Assembly: GCF_007746075.1 (NCBI RefSeq)
Contig: NZ_CP036339.1
Coordinates: forward strand, 6,713,283-6,777,282
Direction: 5' to 3'
DNA from: Lacipirellula limnantheis
Lineage (GTDB): Bacteria; Planctomycetota; Planctomycetia; Pirellulales; Lacipirellulaceae
Length of the DNA stretch: 64,000 nucleotides
Every line of letters begins with the position of its first letter. The stretch's first letter is position 1. Made by a program: the position numbers and the translations under genes. The notes under the pieces are model-generated. The model had not been told where the DNA came from and did not search any database. It worked only from the letters and a program-made list of their open reading frames with translations. This document shows positions 31,145-40,042 of the stretch, in pieces.

Positions 31145-33643
31145 ATGGCGATCGGCGTAACGAATCAAGTACGCGTACGACAACGCGCGTTCATGGCCGC
31201 TTGGGCGATCTCGTGGCTCTGGCTCGCCGGTTTAGCCTGGGGCGACGCTGCCGACGCGAATGCAGACCAGTCGGTCGGCATTGATCTGACGAGCGCTAAG
31301 GTCTTCGCTCCCGCCGATCTCACCGGCCCCGAAACGAAGGCAGTGCACCTGCTGGTCGACGAGATCGCCGCGCGCACGCGGCTGCGTTTGGAGATCGTTC
31401 GCGACTGGCCGCAAGACGAACAACAAGCGGTCATTGCGGTCGGTCAGGCGAAAGCCCTCGCCGCTCACGCCACCGTCGCGGACGAGAGGGCGTCCAGCGG
31501 GACGCTGCCGGCCGAGGGGTTCCGCATCGTCACGGAGACGTCGGCGGGCCGCTCGCCGACCATCTTCGTTCTCGGCAATGACGAGCGAGGCGTCTTGTTT
31601 GGCGTCGGCAAGCTGTTGCGTTCACTGGAGATGACGCGCGATCGCCTCGCCCTACGCGCGCCGCTCGAGGTGACGGCCGCGCCGGCCATGCCGATTCGCG
31701 GACATCAACTCGGCTATCGACCAAAGACGAACTCTTACGACGGCTGGGATCTGCCGCAGTGGGAACAGTACCTGCGCGATCTCACGGTGTTCGGCTGCAA
31801 TACGATTGAGTTGATTCCGCCACGATCCGACGACGACGCCGACAGTCCCCACTTCCCGCGCCCGCCGCTGGAGATGATGGTCGGCATGTCGCAGCTTGCG
31901 GACGACTACGGGCTCGACGTTTCGCTTTGGTATCCGGCCATGGACGCCAGCTACGCGACCGAAGCGGAGATCGCCGCCGGGCTCGCCGAATGGCGCGGCG
32001 TCCTCTCGAAGCTGCCGCGCGTCGATGCGATCTTCCTCCCCTTCGGCGATCCTGGCGAAGCACCGCCCGAGCAACTCGTCGCGCTCCTTCAGCGACAAGC
32101 CGTTCAACTTGAGGAGCTTCACGCGGGCGCTCAGGTCTGGGTTTCGCTGCAGGGGCTCACCCAGCCGCAGTTCGACGACCTGATCGATTTCCTCCGCACC
32201 GATCCCACGTGGCTCACCGGCGTCGTTCACGGTCCGCAGACGCGCGTCAGCGTGGCCAAGCTGCGCGAGCTGCTGCCGCGACGCCTCGCGATCCGCGGCT
32301 ATCCCGACATCACCCACAGCATGCGCTGCGAGTATCCCGTGCCTGATTGGGACGTCGCCTACGCGATGACCGAGGGGCGCGAGATCATCAACCCGCGGCC
32401 GCTCGACGAGACGACGATCTTTAAGCAGTATCGCGATCACGCCGTCGGCGTCGTCACCTATTCCGAGGGGTGCAACGACGACCTCAACAAGATGATCTGG
32501 AGCCAGCTCTGCTGGGATCCGGCGGCGCGGCCGATCGACTCGCTACAAGACTACGGCCGGTACTTCATCGGCAGCGACCAGGGGAGCGACTTCGCGCTCG
32601 GGCTGTTGGCGCTCGAACAAAACTGGCGCGGGCCGTTGCTCACCAACGGCACAGTGCTGACGACGCTCCAGCAGTTCCAAGCGATCGAGCAAGCGGCTCC
32701 GCCGGCGCTGCGGCAAAACTGGCGCTTCCAGCAGGCGCTCTATCGCGCCTATTACGACGCCTACCAACAGGCGCGGCTCGTCGAGGAAACGGCGCAGGAA
32801 GCGGCCGCCATGGAGGCGCTCATCCAGGCGGAAGCCCTCGGCGCAGAAGGAGCGCTGGCAAGGGCCGAGGCGATCCTCGCTCGCGCCGAGGCGCCGGCGC
32901 CGCACGATGCGCTCGCCGCGCGCGTCAAGGAGTTGGCCGAAGCCTTGTTCCAAAGCATTCGTATGCAGCTTTCGGTCGCGAAGTACGGAGCGATCGACGT
33001 CAACCGCGGTGCGAACCTCGACGAGCTCGACGTGCCGCTCAACAACCGGCGCTGGCTAAGGCGGAAATTTGCCGCGATTCGCGCGCTCAGCAGTGAGCAA
33101 GCGAAGCTCGAAGCGATTGGCGAAATCCTGCACTGGACCGATCCCGGGCCTGGCGGCTTCTACGACGACCTGGGGAACCCAGTTGCGCAACCCCACCTGG
33201 TGCGCGACGACTTCTATCCGGTCGACCCTGGATTTCTCTCGCATCCCACGCTCGGCTTCCGCAGCGATCCCCGCTGGCGCCGCTCGTGGTGCACCCACGT
33301 CGACGGCCTGTATGCAACGCCTGTAACGATGCACTACGACAACCTCGACCCCCACGCGCGTTACAAGGTGCGCGTCGTTTACGCGGGGGAGTCCTTCGAC
33401 GTTGCCGTGAAGTTGTCCGCCGTAGCGTCAGACGATTCGTCGGCGCCGACGGAGCGTGAGATCGAGATCCATCCGTTCCGGCCGAAGCCGCAGCCGGTGG
33501 CGCCGGTAGAGTTCGACGTTCCAGCCGCAGCGACGGCAGGCGGCGAGCTAACGCTCCGGTGGCAATCGAACCCTGAGCGAGGCGGTCCCGGACGGGGATG
33601 CCAGATCGCCGAAGTTTGGCTGTTACGCGCTGATGAACCTTAA
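31145..33643 (+). CDS. Large exported glycoside-hydrolase-like protein
   Basis: 832 residues. Signal segment at about 17-33. Residues about 45-175 resemble the beta-hexosaminidase-type N-terminal domain of GH20/GH67-like enzymes (VHLLVDEIAARTRLRL, IFVLGNDERGVLFGVGKLLRSLE). MPIRGHQLGYRPKTNSYDGW then opens a TIM-barrel-like part with FGCNTIELIPP, DYGLDVSLWYPAMD and DAIFLPFGDPGEAPPEQ, where acidic residues could be catalytic. A helical region (about 540-660) and a C-terminal beta domain (ARYKVRVVYAGESFDVAVKL) follow. The gene follows the PEP-CTERM gene by 60 bp on the same strand. The exact GH family and substrate are not decidable by eye. Confidence 0.75.
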   Translation: MAIGVTNQVRVRQRAFMAAWAISWLWLAGLAWGDAADANADQSVGIDLTSAKVFAPADLTGPETKAVHLLVDEIAARTRLRLEIVRDWPQDEQQAVIAVGQAKALAAHATVADERASSGTLPAEGFRIVTETSAGRSPTIFVLGNDERGVLFGVGKLLRSLEMTRDRLALRAPLEVTAAPAMPIRGHQLGYRPKTNSYDGWDLPQWEQYLRDLTVFGCNTIELIPPRSDDDADSPHFPRPPLEMMVGMSQLADDYGLDVSLWYPAMDASYATEAEIAAGLAEWRGVLSKLPRVDAIFLPFGDPGEAPPEQLVALLQRQAVQLEELHAGAQVWVSLQGLTQPQFDDLIDFLRTDPTWLTGVVHGPQTRVSVAKLRELLPRRLAIRGYPDITHSMRCEYPVPDWDVAYAMTEGREIINPRPLDETTIFKQYRDHAVGVVTYSEGCNDDLNKMIWSQLCWDPAARPIDSLQDYGRYFIGSDQGSDFALGLLALEQNWRGPLLTNGTVLTTLQQFQAIEQAAPPALRQNWRFQQALYRAYYDAYQQARLVEETAQEAAAMEALIQAEALGAEGALARAEAILARAEAPAPHDALAARVKELAEALFQSIRMQLSVAKYGAIDVNRGANLDELDVPLNNRRWLRRKFAAIRALSSEQAKLEAIGEILHWTDPGPGGFYDDLGNPVAQPHLVRDDFYPVDPGFLSHPTLGFRSDPRWRRSWCTHVDGLYATPVTMHYDNLDPHARYKVRVVYAGESFDVAVKLSAVASDDSSAPTEREIEIHPFRPKPQPVAPVEFDVPAAATAGGELTLRWQSNPERGGPGRGCQIAEVWLLRADEP

Positions 33644-33657
33644 TGCGTGGCGCCTAT

Positions 33658-33743
33658 AGCCCCTGGCTTCGCCAGAGGGTAGCGTTACGTTAGGCGACGC
33701 CGCTCGATATAGTGACCAACCCCCTGGCGGAGCCAGGGGCTGC
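33658..33743. repeat. Two tandem GC hairpins of the cctggc / gccagg type
   Basis: ccctggcttcgccagaggg (33661-33679) and ccccctggcggagccagggg (33719-33738), the second followed by ctgca. A near-identical copy of the second hairpin lies in the coding sequence of the cysteine desulfurase at 62818-62843. Here it directly precedes the aldolase start. Confidence 0.75.
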
Positions 33744-33769
33744 AATTGCGAAGTGGGCGAACAAGCACG

Positions 33770-34585
33770 ATGAGCGAATCACTCCTGGCCGCCCTGCGAG
33801 CTGGCCGGCGCGTCTACGGGACGATGGTCGCCTCGAGTTCTCCCCTGTGGCCAGCGCTGCTGAAGCGGACCGGTCTCGACTTTGTTTTCATCGATACCGA
33901 GCATGTGGCGCTCGACCGCGAGACTGTCTCCTGGATGTGCCGCGCCTACGCCGCGCTCGAACTCACGCCAATCGTGCGCATCCCGACGCTTTGCCCGGTC
34001 GAAGCGGGCAAGATGCTCGATGCCGGGGCGCAGGGCATCATCGCTCCCTACGTCGAAACGGCCGAACAGGTGCGCACCCTCGTCGGGGCGGTAAAGTACG
34101 GTCCGCTCAAGGGCGAACGTCGCGCGGCGATCCTCGCCGGGCGCGAGCCCATGGAGCCGGCCTTGGCGGAGTACGTCGATGCGCGCAACGCCGCCAACCT
34201 CTGCATCGTGAACATCGAAAGCGTCCCGGCCATGGCAAATCTTGACGAGATCTTGCGCGTTCCGGGCCTCGACGTGGTGCTCGTCGGTCCGCACGATCTT
34301 TCATGCAGTCTCGGCATTCCGGAAGAGTATGGCCATCCTCGCTTCGAGTCGGCCGTGCGCGAGATCATCGTCAAGTCGCGGGCCGCGGGCGTGGCCGCCG
34401 GACTGCATATGGTGTACGGCGACGTCGCGCAAGAGGCGACATGGGCGCGGGAGGGAGCCAACTTCATCCTCCACAGCGGCGACGCATTCCTCGTCGAGCG
34501 GCACCTCCGCCGCGAGCTCGCCCAGCTACGCCGCGAATTGGGGGACGCTGCCGGGAACGTCGACAATCGCACGACGGCGATTTAA
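33770..34585 (+). CDS. HpcH/HpaI aldolase family protein
   Basis: 271 residues. YGTMVASSSPLWPALLKRTGLDFVFIDTEHVALDRE is the start of a class II pyruvate-type aldolase barrel. PIVRIPTLCPVEAGKMLDAGAQGIIAPYVETAEQV and NIESVPAMANLDEILRVPGLDVVLVGPHDLSCSLG include the metal-binding glutamate and aspartate and the phosphate-binding region of the HpaI/GarL family. It should cleave 2-keto acids to pyruvate-like products. The start at 33770 fits the family N-terminus; no strong ribosome binding site is present because a repeat hairpin lies just upstream. Confidence 0.9.
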   Translation: MSESLLAALRAGRRVYGTMVASSSPLWPALLKRTGLDFVFIDTEHVALDRETVSWMCRAYAALELTPIVRIPTLCPVEAGKMLDAGAQGIIAPYVETAEQVRTLVGAVKYGPLKGERRAAILAGREPMEPALAEYVDARNAANLCIVNIESVPAMANLDEILRVPGLDVVLVGPHDLSCSLGIPEEYGHPRFESAVREIIVKSRAAGVAAGLHMVYGDVAQEATWAREGANFILHSGDAFLVERHLRRELAQLRRELGDAAGNVDNRTTAI

Positions 34586-34631
34586 AGAATGGAACAGGAA
34601 AAGAGGCGGTGTCGAGATCGCCAACGGCAGT

Positions 34632-35378
34632 CTACGGCACTCGCAGCCGTTCGCGCTGCAGTCGCTCGGCGATGAAGTTGATGGCCGGTTCGGCCATTCG
34701 CTCGACGTAAGCCTCCAGGTCGCCTCCTGCGGTCGTTTCCAGGTCGGCATCGTACGGCACGCCGAGCGAGTAGAGCTTCATCCGCAATCGATCAGCGCCG
34801 TCGTGGCGAAGGTAGTCGGCCGGGTCGCTGGCGAACCATTGATGCCGCGGCCAGTTGAGCGGATGAATATGGAGCGTAGCGGTGTCTTGGCGGGCTTGTT
34901 CCGCATCGCGATAGAGTTGCGCAAGCGTGGGGTCGCCCGCCTCCATCGCACGATGATAGTCGATCGTCGGCGCGATCGCGGCACAGATGGGGAAGAGGTT
35001 CGGCTGCTGATAGGAGAACTTCAGCCCCCCCTGCCCTCCCATGCCGACGCCGAGGAGAGCAATCTGCGGCGGAGCGACTTGCCAGCATTCCGCGAGCCAA
35101 GGCAGCACGCTTTGGATGAGAAACTGTGCCGTCGACCGCTTCGTATCGAACGGCGGCCAGAGTCGATCGGTCCACCAGCTGCGGCCGGTCAGGGGCGCCA
35201 GGCAACGCAGCCCGCGCCGGGCGAGTTGCTGCATAACGATTGGTCGCTGCTCGAACTTCCGATCGTCTTCGTCATGCAAGTAGATGACGGTAGAGCCGTC
35301 CGACGCCGGCGCACCAGGCGTGAAGGCTCGGCAATGATGGCCGGCAATCTCCAGGTCGGTCCAGACTTCGTCGCTCAA
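34632..35378 (-). CDS. Alpha/beta-hydrolase fold protein with Gly at the nucleophile position
   Basis: 248 residues. VIYLHDEDDRKFE, LRCLAPLTGRSWWTDR and LPWLAECWQVAPPQIALLGVGMGGQGGLKFSYQQPNLFP trace the esterase D-like order of strand, oxyanion region and nucleophile elbow. The elbow reads GVGMGG (110-115) where GxSxG is expected, so the nucleophile serine is glycine (GGC; serine AGC is one base away). Acidic and histidine candidates are in the C-terminal half. It could be an inactive paralogue or a sequence error. It lies head to head with the glycosyltransferase and converges with the aldolase. Confidence 0.75.
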   Translation of the reverse strand: MSDEVWTDLEIAGHHCRAFTPGAPASDGSTVIYLHDEDDRKFEQRPIVMQQLARRGLRCLAPLTGRSWWTDRLWPPFDTKRSTAQFLIQSVLPWLAECWQVAPPQIALLGVGMGGQGGLKFSYQQPNLFPICAAIAPTIDYHRAMEAGDPTLAQLYRDAEQARQDTATLHIHPLNWPRHQWFASDPADYLRHDGADRLRMKLYSLGVPYDADLETTAGGDLEAYVERMAEPAINFIAERLQRERLRVP

Positions 35379-35522
35379 GTCTCTTCCTTTGTGCCTGTGG
35401 GGCGTGGTCGCTCGCTTCGCGGCCGTTCCGGAGTCTGGACGGTTGCTGGCCCGTTATCTTACCCCGTCGCACGCCTTGGGTCGTGGCCCTACAATGGCGG
35501 CCCCCCCACACCGCGACTCGCC

Positions 35523-36653
35523 ATGCCTGCTGCGAAACACCCGCTGCGGATTCTGCACCTGACGACGCGTCTCGACGGTTATGGCGGCGCGAGCATGTTG
35601 CGTTCGCTGGCCATGAGCCAAGCAGCGGCCGGCGACCGAGTGGTGGTCGCGCCGCTGCTGGCGGAGAAGCTTCCGGTTCACGCCCTGCGAGATCAAAACG
35701 TCACGGTCCAAACTCTCGGCGGTCGCTGGCCGATCGATGTGATCGCTCTAGCTCGGCTCGCACGCTTGCGCCGGCAGCTGGCGGCGGCCGTCACCCATAC
35801 GTGGGACGTCCGCACGCTCGCTCACGCGGCGCTGAGCGGTCGGCGCCGGCCGGGGCAGGTGCTCATCGGATCGCTGCTAGCGATTGGCGACGCGACGCGT
35901 TGGAGCGAACGCGTATTGCGCTCCGTCCACCCGCGCGTTACCGCACTTACGGTTCCCGAGGAGGCGTCGCGGGAGCGGCTCACGCAGCTAGGCATTGATG
36001 CCAGCCGCATTCATGTGATTCCGCCAGGCGTGTCGCGGCGCGGCGCTGGCGAGGCCGGCCCGGCGCGGGCCGGCCTACTGAGCGAGCTCCAACTCGCGGG
36101 CGAGACCAAGCTGATTGCCGTGGCCGGACCGCTGCGACGCCATCGGCAGGTCGACGAGGCCATTTGGGCCTTCGAGTTGGTGCGCATTATCCATCCGACC
36201 GCCCGGCTGTTGATCGTCGGCGACGGTAACGATCGGGCGCGCTTGGAAGGGTTCGCGCAACAAGTGAGCGAGCCGGGCTGCGTCCGATTTCTCGGCTATC
36301 GTGACGATTGGCTCGCACTGCTGCCGGGGATTGACGTTTTTTGGCAACTGAACGCGTCGGTGACGACGCCGTTGGCGGTCCTCGAAGCCGGCGCCGCGGG
36401 CGTGCCGAGCGTCGCCAGCGACGTCCCCGCCCATCGTGCCGCGGTGGTTCATGATCGAACCGGGCTATTGGTGAAGCTCGGCGACCGGGCCGAAGCGGTG
36501 CGCGCCACCGACGAGTTGTTCGCTAATCGAGCGCGGGCCGAGCGGATGGGACTCGCGGCGGCCGAACGGATGGCGGAGAAGTGGTCGCTGGACGCAACGC
36601 TCGCGGCGTTTGATCGCCTGTACGAGAGACTCGTGCACGCTCCCGCGCCCTAG
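35523..36653 (+). CDS. GT4 family glycosyltransferase
   Basis: 376 residues from the ATG at 35523; the frame is open much further upstream but that part is not protein-like. LRILHLTTRLDGYGGASMLRSLA is the typical GT-B N-terminal strand-loop-helix. KLIAVAGPLRRHRQVDEAIWAF and ARLLIVGDGNDRARLEGFAQQ are the middle strands, and FWQLNASVTTPLAVLEAGAAGVPSVASDVPAHRAAV carries the conserved E-x7-E-like donor motif. GLLVKLGDRAEAV closes the fold. Likely adds a sugar to an envelope glycan or lipid. The donor and acceptor are unknown. Confidence 0.88.
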   Translation: MPAAKHPLRILHLTTRLDGYGGASMLRSLAMSQAAAGDRVVVAPLLAEKLPVHALRDQNVTVQTLGGRWPIDVIALARLARLRRQLAAAVTHTWDVRTLAHAALSGRRRPGQVLIGSLLAIGDATRWSERVLRSVHPRVTALTVPEEASRERLTQLGIDASRIHVIPPGVSRRGAGEAGPARAGLLSELQLAGETKLIAVAGPLRRHRQVDEAIWAFELVRIIHPTARLLIVGDGNDRARLEGFAQQVSEPGCVRFLGYRDDWLALLPGIDVFWQLNASVTTPLAVLEAGAAGVPSVASDVPAHRAAVVHDRTGLLVKLGDRAEAVRATDELFANRARAERMGLAAAERMAEKWSLDATLAAFDRLYERLVHAPAP

Positions 36654-36685
36654 CGCGATTCCTCCGACATCCTGAGCGAGGCCCA

Positions 36686-36898
36686 TCAGATTGCGTCGGC
36701 GACGATTTTTCGGACGCGGGCGAGGCATTGCGACGTGACAATCTGCGGCGGCATCCAGACGTCGTCGATGCTGGCCATCCCATGGCCGACCGCGCGGCGG
36801 CGGCGTTCAGAGTTAGTCCAGTTGCGGCGAATCTCCGCACAATGCTCGACGATCTCCCGGCGAGTCGGCAGGTATTCGGGACGCTGGAGACGGTTCAT
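36686..36898 (-). CDS. Small protein, 70 residues
   Basis: Start at the ATG at 36898 with a GAGGGGG run just upstream. Sequence MNRLQRPEYLPTRREIVEHC then a helix EIRRNWTNSERRRRAVG and VWMPPQIVTSQ. Similar small proteins with a PTRREI-like helix and an ERRRR segment are common in planctomycetes as I recall them; function unknown. It converges with the glycosyltransferase, with 32 bp between their ends. Confidence 0.65.
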   Translation of the reverse strand: MNRLQRPEYLPTRREIVEHCAEIRRNWTNSERRRRAVGHGMASIDDVWMPPQIVTSQCLARVRKIVADAI

Positions 36899-37391
36899 AC
36901 CCCCTCGATGTTTGGCTGAACGTGCCGAAAGAAACCGCCGGGGCCAGGTTGCACGCGGTGGCAAGCAGGCGGTGGGCATCCCGAGACGGCAAGCCCAGCC
37001 CCGGCGGTCAGGTGGTGAGATCGTTGTAACCGTCGACCATGGAGATTGTGTGTAGGCCAAAGGAAAAATGGGCGAAGATTGCGGAGGCGGGATAAGACGG
37101 GGTCGGGAGACCTGTCAAGTCAGTGCCCTAGAGCCGCCATCGAAGAGAATGGGACCGCCGATAGACGCGAATCAACGCAGATGGAAAGAATTATCTGCGT
37201 TCATCGGCGGTTCCAAATTTCCCTTTCCTCGGCGCTCACGGCGCTCTAGGGGTGCTTGGCGGTCAATCATTGAACTTCGCAGGTCTCCCGCCGTCGCGCC
37301 CGCACATATTACGTCCGCTGCCCAAACCCTCTAGAATCAGTGACTTCGGTCCCAGGAATTCCTGAGCCGCGCACCACGGAGGATGCATTCG
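36899..37391. other. Intergenic stretch upstream of glgC
   Basis: About 490 bp without a gene. It contains the inverted phrase pair 37152-37214 and a segment (36955-37020) with the word ccccggcggtcagg, which recurs at 30382. The glgC promoter must lie between 37215 and 37377. The ribosome binding site ggagg is at 37378-37382. Confidence 0.55.
37152..37214. repeat. Inverted phrase pair upstream of glgC
   Basis: accgccgat (37154-37162) and aacgcagat (37174-37182) are mirrored by atctgcgtt (37193-37201) and atcggcggt (37203-37211). The left arm has an extra ~10 nt between its two blocks. The right arm resembles the single phrase at 20573-20604. Confidence 0.7.
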
Positions 37392-38627
37392 ATGAAAGAC
37401 GTACTGGCAGTCGTTCTCGCGGGCGGCAAGGGATCGCGCCTCGAACCTCTCACGCGCGATCGGGCCAAGCCGGCGGTGCCATTCGGCGGGATCTACCGGA
37501 TCATCGACTTCACGCTGTCGAACTGCCTGAACAGCGGCATTCGCAAGATTCTGGTCCTCACCCAGTACAAGGCGATGAGCCTCGCCCGGCACGTGACTAA
37601 CGGCTGGCGACATCTCCTCTGCCGCGAACTAGGCGAGTTCATCGACGTCGTCCCGCCGCAACAGCGGATCGACGAGCAGTGGTACCAGGGGACCGCCGAT
37701 GCGGTCTATCAAAACATCTACACGCTGGAGCAAGAGCGGCCCAAGTACGTCGTGATCCTTGCGGGCGACCATATCTACAAGATGGACTACAGCAAGATGG
37801 TCGCCTACCACGAGGAGATGGGGGCCGACCTTACCATCGGCGCCCTGCGGGTAACGCCCAAAGAAGCGCGCGAATTCGGCGTGATGCAGATCGACGAAGG
37901 CCGGCGAATCATCGGGTTCGAGGAAAAGGTGCCGAATCCGAAAACGATTCCCGGCGACCCCGACCATTGCCTGGCGTCGATGGGAATTTACGTCTTCAAT
38001 GCGCCGTTCCTCTTCGACCAGCTCTGCCAGGACGCCACGCTGCCCGAAAGCGCCCACGACTTCGGCCGGAACATCATTCCATCGATCATCAAGACGCACA
38101 AAGTGATGGCGTTTCCGTTCCACGACGAGAACAGCAAGAAAGACGCCTATTGGAAAGACGTGGGGACGCTCGATGCCTACTTCGAGGCGAACATCGAGCT
38201 GACCGCGGTCGATCCGCTGCTGAACCTCTACGACTATCACTGGCCGGTGCGGACCGACCAGCCGAACCTCCCGCCGCCGAAGTTCGTGTTCGACGAGAAC
38301 TCAGGCCGTCGCGGCGAGGCGCACGACAGCATCGTTGCCGCGGGGACAATCATCGCCGGCGGGCATGTGACGCGGTCGATCATCGGGCCGAAGAGCCGCG
38401 TCGAGGAACGGGCCGAAGTGACCGAATCAATCTTGTTCTCGGGCGTCCATATCGGCAAAGGGGCGATCATTCGCCGGGCGATCATCGACAAGAACGTCTT
38501 CATCCCGGACGGGGCGCAGGTGGGGGTCGATCACGAAGCCGATCGCCGGCGCGGGTTCGAGGTGACCGAAAAGGGCGTCACGGTGATTCCGACGATCGAC
38601 GGGTCCGAGGCGCTATTTTCGCGGTAG
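37392..38627 (+). CDS. glgC: Glucose-1-phosphate adenylyltransferase
   Basis: 411 residues. Start chosen at 37392 because ggagg ends nine bases upstream. VLAGGKGSRLEPLTRDRAKPAVPFGGIYRIIDF is the nucleotidyltransferase signature, with the AGGxGxRL loop. DQWYQGTADAVYQNIYTL-like text, ILAGDHIYKMDYSKMV and GVMQIDE are also diagnostic. A left-handed beta-helix C-terminal domain follows (SIIGPKSRVEERAEVTESILFSGVHIGKGAIIRRAIIDKNV). It makes ADP-glucose for glycogen. No other glycogen genes are adjacent. Confidence 0.97.
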   Translation: MKDVLAVVLAGGKGSRLEPLTRDRAKPAVPFGGIYRIIDFTLSNCLNSGIRKILVLTQYKAMSLARHVTNGWRHLLCRELGEFIDVVPPQQRIDEQWYQGTADAVYQNIYTLEQERPKYVVILAGDHIYKMDYSKMVAYHEEMGADLTIGALRVTPKEAREFGVMQIDEGRRIIGFEEKVPNPKTIPGDPDHCLASMGIYVFNAPFLFDQLCQDATLPESAHDFGRNIIPSIIKTHKVMAFPFHDENSKKDAYWKDVGTLDAYFEANIELTAVDPLLNLYDYHWPVRTDQPNLPPPKFVFDENSGRRGEAHDSIVAAGTIIAGGHVTRSIIGPKSRVEERAEVTESILFSGVHIGKGAIIRRAIIDKNVFIPDGAQVGVDHEADRRRGFEVTEKGVTVIPTIDGSEALFSR

Positions 38628-38656
38628 GGCTGATGCAACCGAACAAGTGAAGGTCG

Positions 38657-40042
38657 CTACTTCTTCGCCGCCCCAGGCTTGGCCGCGGTGCTCGCCGGCG
38701 CGTCGAGCAGCACGAGCGTGTCGACAATCGCCCGATCGGCGTCGGCGAAGCGTTCTTCGGCCGACTGTTCGACGGTCACGGCCACGGTGGTCGGCCGCTT
38801 TCCTTCGTCGGCGATATAGTAATACCGCCACTGCATCGGCACCTCGTCGACCGTTCCAACGGCGACCACGCCGAGGCATTGGTGCCCTGCGGCGTTGGCC
38901 CACTCGGTGGCCGCCTTCACCTCGCCCAGCTTATCGCCGAGCGACTTGACGACATTCTCTTCAAACTGCTGTAGCGTCATCGGCTTCCCCGCCGGGCGAA
39001 CGGGCAGCGTCGAGACGTTGCAGTGGCCCAGCAGTTCGCCGGCAACCATCAGGCGCAGCGACATCGCTTCGCGTTGCTCGGCGGTGAGGAACCACGCTTT
39101 GTCGTGCATGAAGCGGTAGCCGCGATCGGCCGATTCAACCCGCAGCCGCCGCAGATCGGCTGGCTCCATTGCCTGGGCAGCAGTGAGTTGAGCTTTTTCA
39201 AAGGCGTCGGCTTGATCGACAGAAGAGAGGGGCGTCATCACGAGCGAGAGTTTCGCGACGACGTCGAGGCCCGGCGACACCTGGCCCGACTTGCGGACTT
39301 CCTTGATCGCCATGTTGAACTTCGTGATGCGGCGCTCGTCGAGATGGAATAGGTAGGCGCCGCGGAGGTCCATCTCGCTGGCGGCGCCGTCGACGGTGCC
39401 ATGGACGACGCCGGCCAGGCGGATCTGCACTTGGCGGTTCTCCATGCCGGTGACGACGCTGCGGACCTCGCAGACCGCGACGTTGTCCATTCCGACCAGG
39501 CCACCGATCGTCTGGGCGTCGTGATCCCACCCTTCCGATTCCTTCAGCGAGCGGCTAGGCAGTAGGCGTTCGAGCAGCACGGTGTTGCCGATGACGTTGA
39601 CCAGATCGAACTCGTCGCGCGTGAGGGTCTGGTCGAGGCCGTTTAGCGCCGAGGTCCCATCAGCGGCAAGATCGACGACGATCAGCCGGTCCTGCTTGGC
39701 CAGTTGACGGTCGACGCCGATCTCATCGGTTTTCAGCGTCGCCTTGGCGTTGTGGTAATGGCGAAGCGAGCGGGCGGGCTTCTCGGCGTAGGCCGACCAG
39801 TCGAGCAGCCGCTCGTCGTAGTCGAGCTTGGCGACGACGCTGGTGGCCAGTTTCGACTCTTTCCCTTCCGCATCGGTTGCGAACAAGTCGCCGCCGACTT
39901 CCAATTCGGCCTCAACGTGAATGACGTCGCCCGCCTTGGCTCCCGTGGTCAGATCGTACGCCGTCCCGGGCTTCGCCAGGGCAACTGAAACTGGGGCGAC
40001 GGCAACGATCAGCGAACATACGGCGAAGAGGGCGCGTGACAT
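38657..40042 (-). CDS. Secreted protein of unknown function
   Basis: 461 residues. Signal peptide at about 1-23 (SLIVAVAPVSVALA). The mature region is mixed alpha/beta without cysteine pairs or obvious motifs; LYDERLLDWSAYAEKPARSLRHYHNAKATL-like and ERRITKFNMAIKEVRKSGQVSPGL stretches look like strands around a central sheet. The last 20 residues are Ala/Lys-rich. Similar exported proteins are common in planctomycetes, but I cannot name a family. It converges with glgC, 29 bp apart. Confidence 0.75.
   Translation of the reverse strand: MSRALFAVCSLIVAVAPVSVALAKPGTAYDLTTGAKAGDVIHVEAELEVGGDLFATDAEGKESKLATSVVAKLDYDERLLDWSAYAEKPARSLRHYHNAKATLKTDEIGVDRQLAKQDRLIVVDLAADGTSALNGLDQTLTRDEFDLVNVIGNTVLLERLLPSRSLKESEGWDHDAQTIGGLVGMDNVAVCEVRSVVTGMENRQVQIRLAGVVHGTVDGAASEMDLRGAYLFHLDERRITKFNMAIKEVRKSGQVSPGLDVVAKLSLVMTPLSSVDQADAFEKAQLTAAQAMEPADLRRLRVESADRGYRFMHDKAWFLTAEQREAMSLRLMVAGELLGHCNVSTLPVRPAGKPMTLQQFEENVVKSLGDKLGEVKAATEWANAAGHQCLGVVAVGTVDEVPMQWRYYYIADEGKRPTTVAVTVEQSAEERFADADRAIVDTLVLLDAPASTAAKPGAAKK

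Noticed and set aside
34242..35522. Long upstream extension of the glycosyltransferase frame
   Set aside because: Arg/Ser/Ala shadow of the aldolase and hydrolase genes; family homology begins at the ATG at 35523.
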